A stretch of 64,000 nucleotides of DNA, from contig CANLOY010000009.1 in the NCBI GenBank assembly GCA_947493005.1, forward strand, positions 1-64,000, given 5' to 3'. The notes beneath the pieces are model-generated. The model searched no databases and was not told the DNA's origin. It was given only the letters and a program-made list of their open reading frames with translations. Made by a program: the position numbers and the translations under genes. Source of the DNA: an uncultured Roseivirga sp. (GTDB lineage: Bacteria > Bacteroidota > Bacteroidia > Cytophagales > Cyclobacteriaceae). Numbering within the stretch: position 1 is the first letter of the stretch; every line of letters begins with the position of its first letter. Of this stretch, positions 61,283-64,000 are shown piece after piece.

Positions 61283-62608
61283 ATGCCTAAAGCAATTTAC
61301 ATACTGATTATTCTTTTTTGCACCCAGCTTTTTGTTGTTGGTCAAAATTCGAAAGTTAATGACCTTTTAGATGAGGCAATCGACTTGGCTTATGATGACC
61401 CTGAAAAGTCTATAGAGCTGACTCAAGATGCATTTAAGATCGCAAGTCGATCAAATGATAAACGCGGAATGGTTTCGTCTAAGAGTATCATGGGCTACAT
61501 TGGAATGGTGACAAATGATTATAAGACATCATACGTCAATTATACTGATGCTCTTGAATATCAGGAAAAGTATGGTATTAAAGACCTGTATGGCGAAGTT
61601 TCCATTCTGAACAATCTGGCTGTGATTAAGGCTAGCTTCGATGACCACGCTGGAGCGGCTTTACTTTATAAGCGTGCCCATGACGTAGCGATTCAATATG
61701 TTAAGGAAAACAGAGAATTGGCTATCGAGGAAGGAGATATTTCCTGGTTGATTGACTTACCATATGAGAGGGCAATTGAACTCAAATATGATGGGCAATA
61801 CATGGAGGCAGGAGATATTCTTGTAGAACTCTGGGAGCAATCGGAGTTTAAGAAGGATACCATCCTGTTAGCAAAAGTCGTGAATCAATTGGGGCATTTG
61901 AAAAAATTGAATGGAGAATACGCTGGTGCTTTAGAGTTTTACGCTATAGCAGCCTTCAATGAAAATGTGGATCCTTCAATAAGAGCTTCAGCACTTCACA
62001 ACTTGGCGTCAACCTATAGAGATCAGGAAGACTACGCGAGGGCAGAAAAGTATTATGCTCAGTCTTATAACCTAAAAGTTGAAAATTCGAGCAGTCGTTC
62101 TCAGTTCATAACTTTACTTGATCAGGGAGAATTGTCATTTGTCTTGGGTAACCTACCTAATGCCATAGAGAAATGGGAAATGGCACTCAATACCTTTGAT
62201 GCGATCAAAAATGACCCTGATTTGTTTATCATACATGATTGGCTTCAAAAGGCTTACTTGAAGACGGATGTGACAAGGTCAGCTTATCATGGAGATTTAT
62301 ATTCTGCAAGCATTAAAGATTGGATGACCATACAAGATGAACAAAGAGATAATACTCCAGCACTTCAGGCTTTTAATGCTGAAATTGATGCTATACTAAC
62401 CACTCGAGCTATACGAGCTGAACGTATAGCACTTTTAAAGAGGTACTGGCCGATTGGGGTAGTAGTTTTGCTTATTATTATGCTCTTTATTTATGTGGTT
62501 CAGGTTAATCTTAACAAAAGGAGAGAGCAAATTATGGAGCGCAATTTAAAGGCAGACAGGGCTTCTGTTGCTGACGAAATCCTTAGTAGAATAAGGAGAG
62601 ATAACTAG
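61283..62608 (+). CDS. TPR-repeat membrane protein
   Basis: 441 aa from ATG 61283 (an in-frame GTG at 61250 lies before the signal peptide). Signal peptide (ILIILFCTQLFVVGQ), then TPR repeats through about residue 350 (ASALHNLASTYRDQEDYARAEKYYAQSYNL), one transmembrane helix (IGVVVLLIIMLFIYVVQV) and a short basic cytoplasmic tail. This is the sensor half of the common Bacteroidota TPR-kinase/LuxR proteins, but no kinase or DNA-binding domain follows. Confidence 0.8.
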   Translation: MPKAIYILIILFCTQLFVVGQNSKVNDLLDEAIDLAYDDPEKSIELTQDAFKIASRSNDKRGMVSSKSIMGYIGMVTNDYKTSYVNYTDALEYQEKYGIKDLYGEVSILNNLAVIKASFDDHAGAALLYKRAHDVAIQYVKENRELAIEEGDISWLIDLPYERAIELKYDGQYMEAGDILVELWEQSEFKKDTILLAKVVNQLGHLKKLNGEYAGALEFYAIAAFNENVDPSIRASALHNLASTYRDQEDYARAEKYYAQSYNLKVENSSSRSQFITLLDQGELSFVLGNLPNAIEKWEMALNTFDAIKNDPDLFIIHDWLQKAYLKTDVTRSAYHGDLYSASIKDWMTIQDEQRDNTPALQAFNAEIDAILTTRAIRAERIALLKRYWPIGVVVLLIIMLFIYVVQVNLNKRREQIMERNLKADRASVADEILSRIRRDN

Positions 62609-62613
62609 CAGGA

Positions 62614-62946
62614 TTAGGTGTCCTTATTTCCCTCTACATACAGTTCGTATAAATCTTGTATTCCTTTTCTTAGTCTATGATTTTCTTCAAGAGCATCTAG
62701 CTCTGTATCACTTAACTCCCTTTTAATAGGTCCTTGATTCAGGATAAACCAATGTATGTTAATCTCCGGGTAAGCACGTAGTATGCATTGTATGGCATCA
62801 TAGCCAGGTTTGGTGTTTTCCTTAATGTAAGCATCTACTGTTGGAGCTTTTAGAAAAACTTTTCTTGCAAAAGCGGCAATGTTGCCGTTTTCAAAGTGCT
62901 CAATAATCCACTTAATTTTTTTTCCCGGGTGTTGGTCAAGGTCCAT
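62614..62946 (-). CDS. CI/XRE-like helix-turn-helix protein
   Basis: 110 aa. KIKWIIEHFENGNIAAFARKVFLKAPTVDAYIKENTKPGYDAIQCILRAYPEINIHWFILNQGPI has the layout of CI-repressor-like HTH domains (helix-turn-helix followed by a YPEINxxWF motif). A short Glu-rich helix ends it. Convergent with the TPR gene, 5 nt apart. Regulated targets unknown. Confidence 0.7.
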   Translation of the reverse strand: MDLDQHPGKKIKWIIEHFENGNIAAFARKVFLKAPTVDAYIKENTKPGYDAIQCILRAYPEINIHWFILNQGPIKRELSDTELDALEENHRLRKGIQDLYELYVEGNKDT

Positions 62947-63017
62947 TACTACGAAGATAAAATAATTTGATAATTCACATTATTCTTAGCACCATAGTCT
63001 TGAAAGTAATGAGCCGA

Positions 63018-63362
63018 CTATTCTTCAGCAACCAATTCTATAAGTGCAATTAACTGATGACTTACCACAGAGTTTACAGTACCCTGTTCTATTTCTCTAG
63101 AGTGTTTTACAATTACACCCCAGCGTTTTGTGTTAGTTGACTTTAGTAATTCCAGAGCCGATTTAACGGCTATAGAATCTGTTTTACGGAGCTCGCTTTC
63201 CATTAACTGGAATACGTACTCTAAGTCTTCAGTATTAAACTTTGCATCAGCTAGCTTATCTAAAACTTCTGCAAGGTTACCATTTGGGTGTTCTGTGTAA
63301 TCGTTTTTGAGCTTGTCAAGTGTGGGGCGTGTGTTTATATCATCGGCTTTTGAGTTCTTCAA
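63018..63362 (-). CDS. Helical protein of unknown function
   Basis: 114 aa, entirely helical and charged (TEDLEYVFQLMESELRKTDSIAVKSALELLKSTNTKRWG), with a region resembling a HEAT-like or regulatory helix bundle. No family recognised. Same direction as the HTH gene, 71 nt upstream of it. Confidence 0.6.
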   Translation of the reverse strand: MKNSKADDINTRPTLDKLKNDYTEHPNGNLAEVLDKLADAKFNTEDLEYVFQLMESELRKTDSIAVKSALELLKSTNTKRWGVIVKHSREIEQGTVNSVVSHQLIALIELVAEE

Positions 63363-63429
63363 TCTTAAAATTCTTTAGCGTCTATCAATTAAATTCCTCT
63401 GATTGGATCATTGTTAAATTAATCAAATG

Positions 63430-63516
63430 AAGGCATAGAATAGCACCTTTAAGGAAAATTCTGTTACTCAGAACAAGGCTGGTTGTTACGCATTCGTGGT
63501 ACTATTCTTATGCCTT
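63430..63516. other. 87-nt inverted-repeat element, possible structured RNA
   Basis: Arms AAGGCATAGAATAGCACC (63430-63447) and GGTACTATTCTTATGCCTT (63498-63516) are complementary apart from one bulged base and one mismatch. Inside is a second small hairpin TTCTG-TTACT-CAGAA (63459-63473). It lies in the 440-bp gap between the last minus-strand gene and the partial lipoprotein. Confidence 0.4.
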
Positions 63517-63566
63517 ACATTCTGATAATTAGGAAACCATTTTAAATTATTGCCTAATTCAAAAAA

Positions 63567-63698
63567 ATGTTTTCTCCATACATGAAAAAGATCGTAGAAA
63601 AAAAGTTGAGAATTACATGGGAGATAAATAGCAGAGGGGCAACAATTACGTCTGAAAAATTAGCTGATACGGGTGGGGTTAGCATTCATTATTATTAA
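63567..63698 (+). CDS. Possible small ORF (43 aa)
   Basis: ATG at 63567, TAA at 63696. It encodes a Lys-rich start (MFSPYMKKIVEKKLRITWE) and ends with TGGVSIHYY. No SD, no recognised family, no clear promoter; its 3' end touches the promoter of the next gene. It may be chance. Confidence 0.2.
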   Translation: MFSPYMKKIVEKKLRITWEINSRGATITSEKLADTGGVSIHYY

Positions 63699-63700
63699 GG

Positions 63701-63730
63701 TTGATAATATTTTTTCAGGCACTAGTTTTG
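63701..63730 (+). promoter_or_regulatory. Bacteroidota promoter of the partial lipoprotein gene
   Basis: TTG (63701-63703), 19 nt spacer, TAGTTTTG (63723-63730): an exact fit to the -33 TTG / -7 TAnnTTTG consensus. Predicted leader of about 65 nt. Confidence 0.6.
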
Positions 63731-63801
63731 GTAAAAGCTCCATAACTTCATTAAAATTGAGCGAATTTTTGAAGTATTTTTTAAACTTAACCTAAATCAA
63801 T

Positions 63802-64000
63802 ATGAGACTTCATCCCTTCTTACTCTTAATAGCCTTATTTGTTTTCCATGGATGTAATGACTCCTCTAACGTTATTGAGGATGAAAAGAAAGCATCGGTT
63901 TTTGAACTTATCAAATACATCGAACCAGATGACCCAGACCCAATACCAGAGCGTGCTTGGGAGGGTGTGCCCACTTCACTGATGGGAAGTATTGGCAGTA
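63802..64000 (+). CDS. Lipoprotein, N-terminal part (3' end outside window)
   Basis: 66 residues visible. Signal peptide with Cys in LFVFHGC, followed by an acidic Pro/Asp stretch (YIEPDDPDPIPERAWEG) and a hydrophilic start of the mature domain. Family not determinable. Driven by the promoter at 63701-63730. Confidence 0.75.
   Translation, partial: MRLHPFLLLIALFVFHGCNDSSNVIEDEKKASVFELIKYIEPDDPDPIPERAWEGVPTSLMGSIGS

Overview
The window looks like chromosomal DNA from a free-living Bacteroidota, most likely Cytophagales (Marivirga/Roseivirga/Fulvivirga-like). The evidence is the TAnnTTTG-type -7 promoter boxes, the general lack of Shine-Dalgarno sequences, the Bacteroidota-specific families (DUF2652, DUF3078, DUF4293, long-form NusB, YbbR/YajC/DUF1573/CoaE cluster), the LytTR/LytS-type two-component pair, and a tmRNA tag GERQYALAA. 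Taxonomy is inferred from gene content only.

Layout. 1-9.6 kb (mostly minus): the N-terminal part of a large secreted surface protein whose 3' end lies outside the window, rmuC, an MscS-like soluble fragment, a membrane-anchored alpha/beta hydrolase, then the operon GT9 glycosyltransferase - Xaa-Pro aminopeptidase - GNAT - small unknown - RidA. 9.7-15.6 kb (plus): a cyclase-like/SRPBCC fusion, then a tightly coupled run of M16 peptidase, O-methyltransferase, LysM lytic transglycosylase and DUF3078 outer-membrane protein. 15.6-16.9 kb: no gene; a 592-bp unit is tandemly duplicated. 16.96-18.75 kb: dnaX, in which the long (tau-like) product requires a shift at a run of ten A.

18.9-24.0 kb is the accessory part. 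tmRNA (ssrA) is followed by a small GIY-YIG gene, a large STAND NTPase with a PD-(D/E)XK-like N-terminus (an Avs-like anti-phage candidate) interrupted in frame by one TAG, and a second GIY-YIG gene bracketed by an inverted pair of 30-nt palindromic repeats whose hairpins differ by a compensatory base pair. ssrA is a classical island integration site, but no integrase is visible.

24-35.7 kb: HD hydrolase and Pif1-like helicase, two uncharacterised genes, LytTR/LytS two-component system, NTF2-like protein with an upstream dyad, lipid A acyltransferase, FtsX-type permease, TlpA-like thioredoxin. 35.8-46.3 kb: htpG, an RND permease plus adaptor operon, a second divergent RND permease, and a GT2 glycosyltransferase. 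46.3-59.1 kb: miaE, thiolase - truA - ABC exporter half, a convergent second ABC half (probably a heterodimer), leucine dehydrogenase, and the housekeeping operon nusB - ytxH-like - DUF1573 - yajC - ybbR - coaE. 59.1-64 kb: small unknown genes, a TPR membrane protein, a CI/XRE-like regulator, a structured intergenic segment and a truncated lipoprotein gene.

The genome is compact: convergent genes often end within a few bases of each other or overlap. All family assignments come from reading motifs; no database search was possible.
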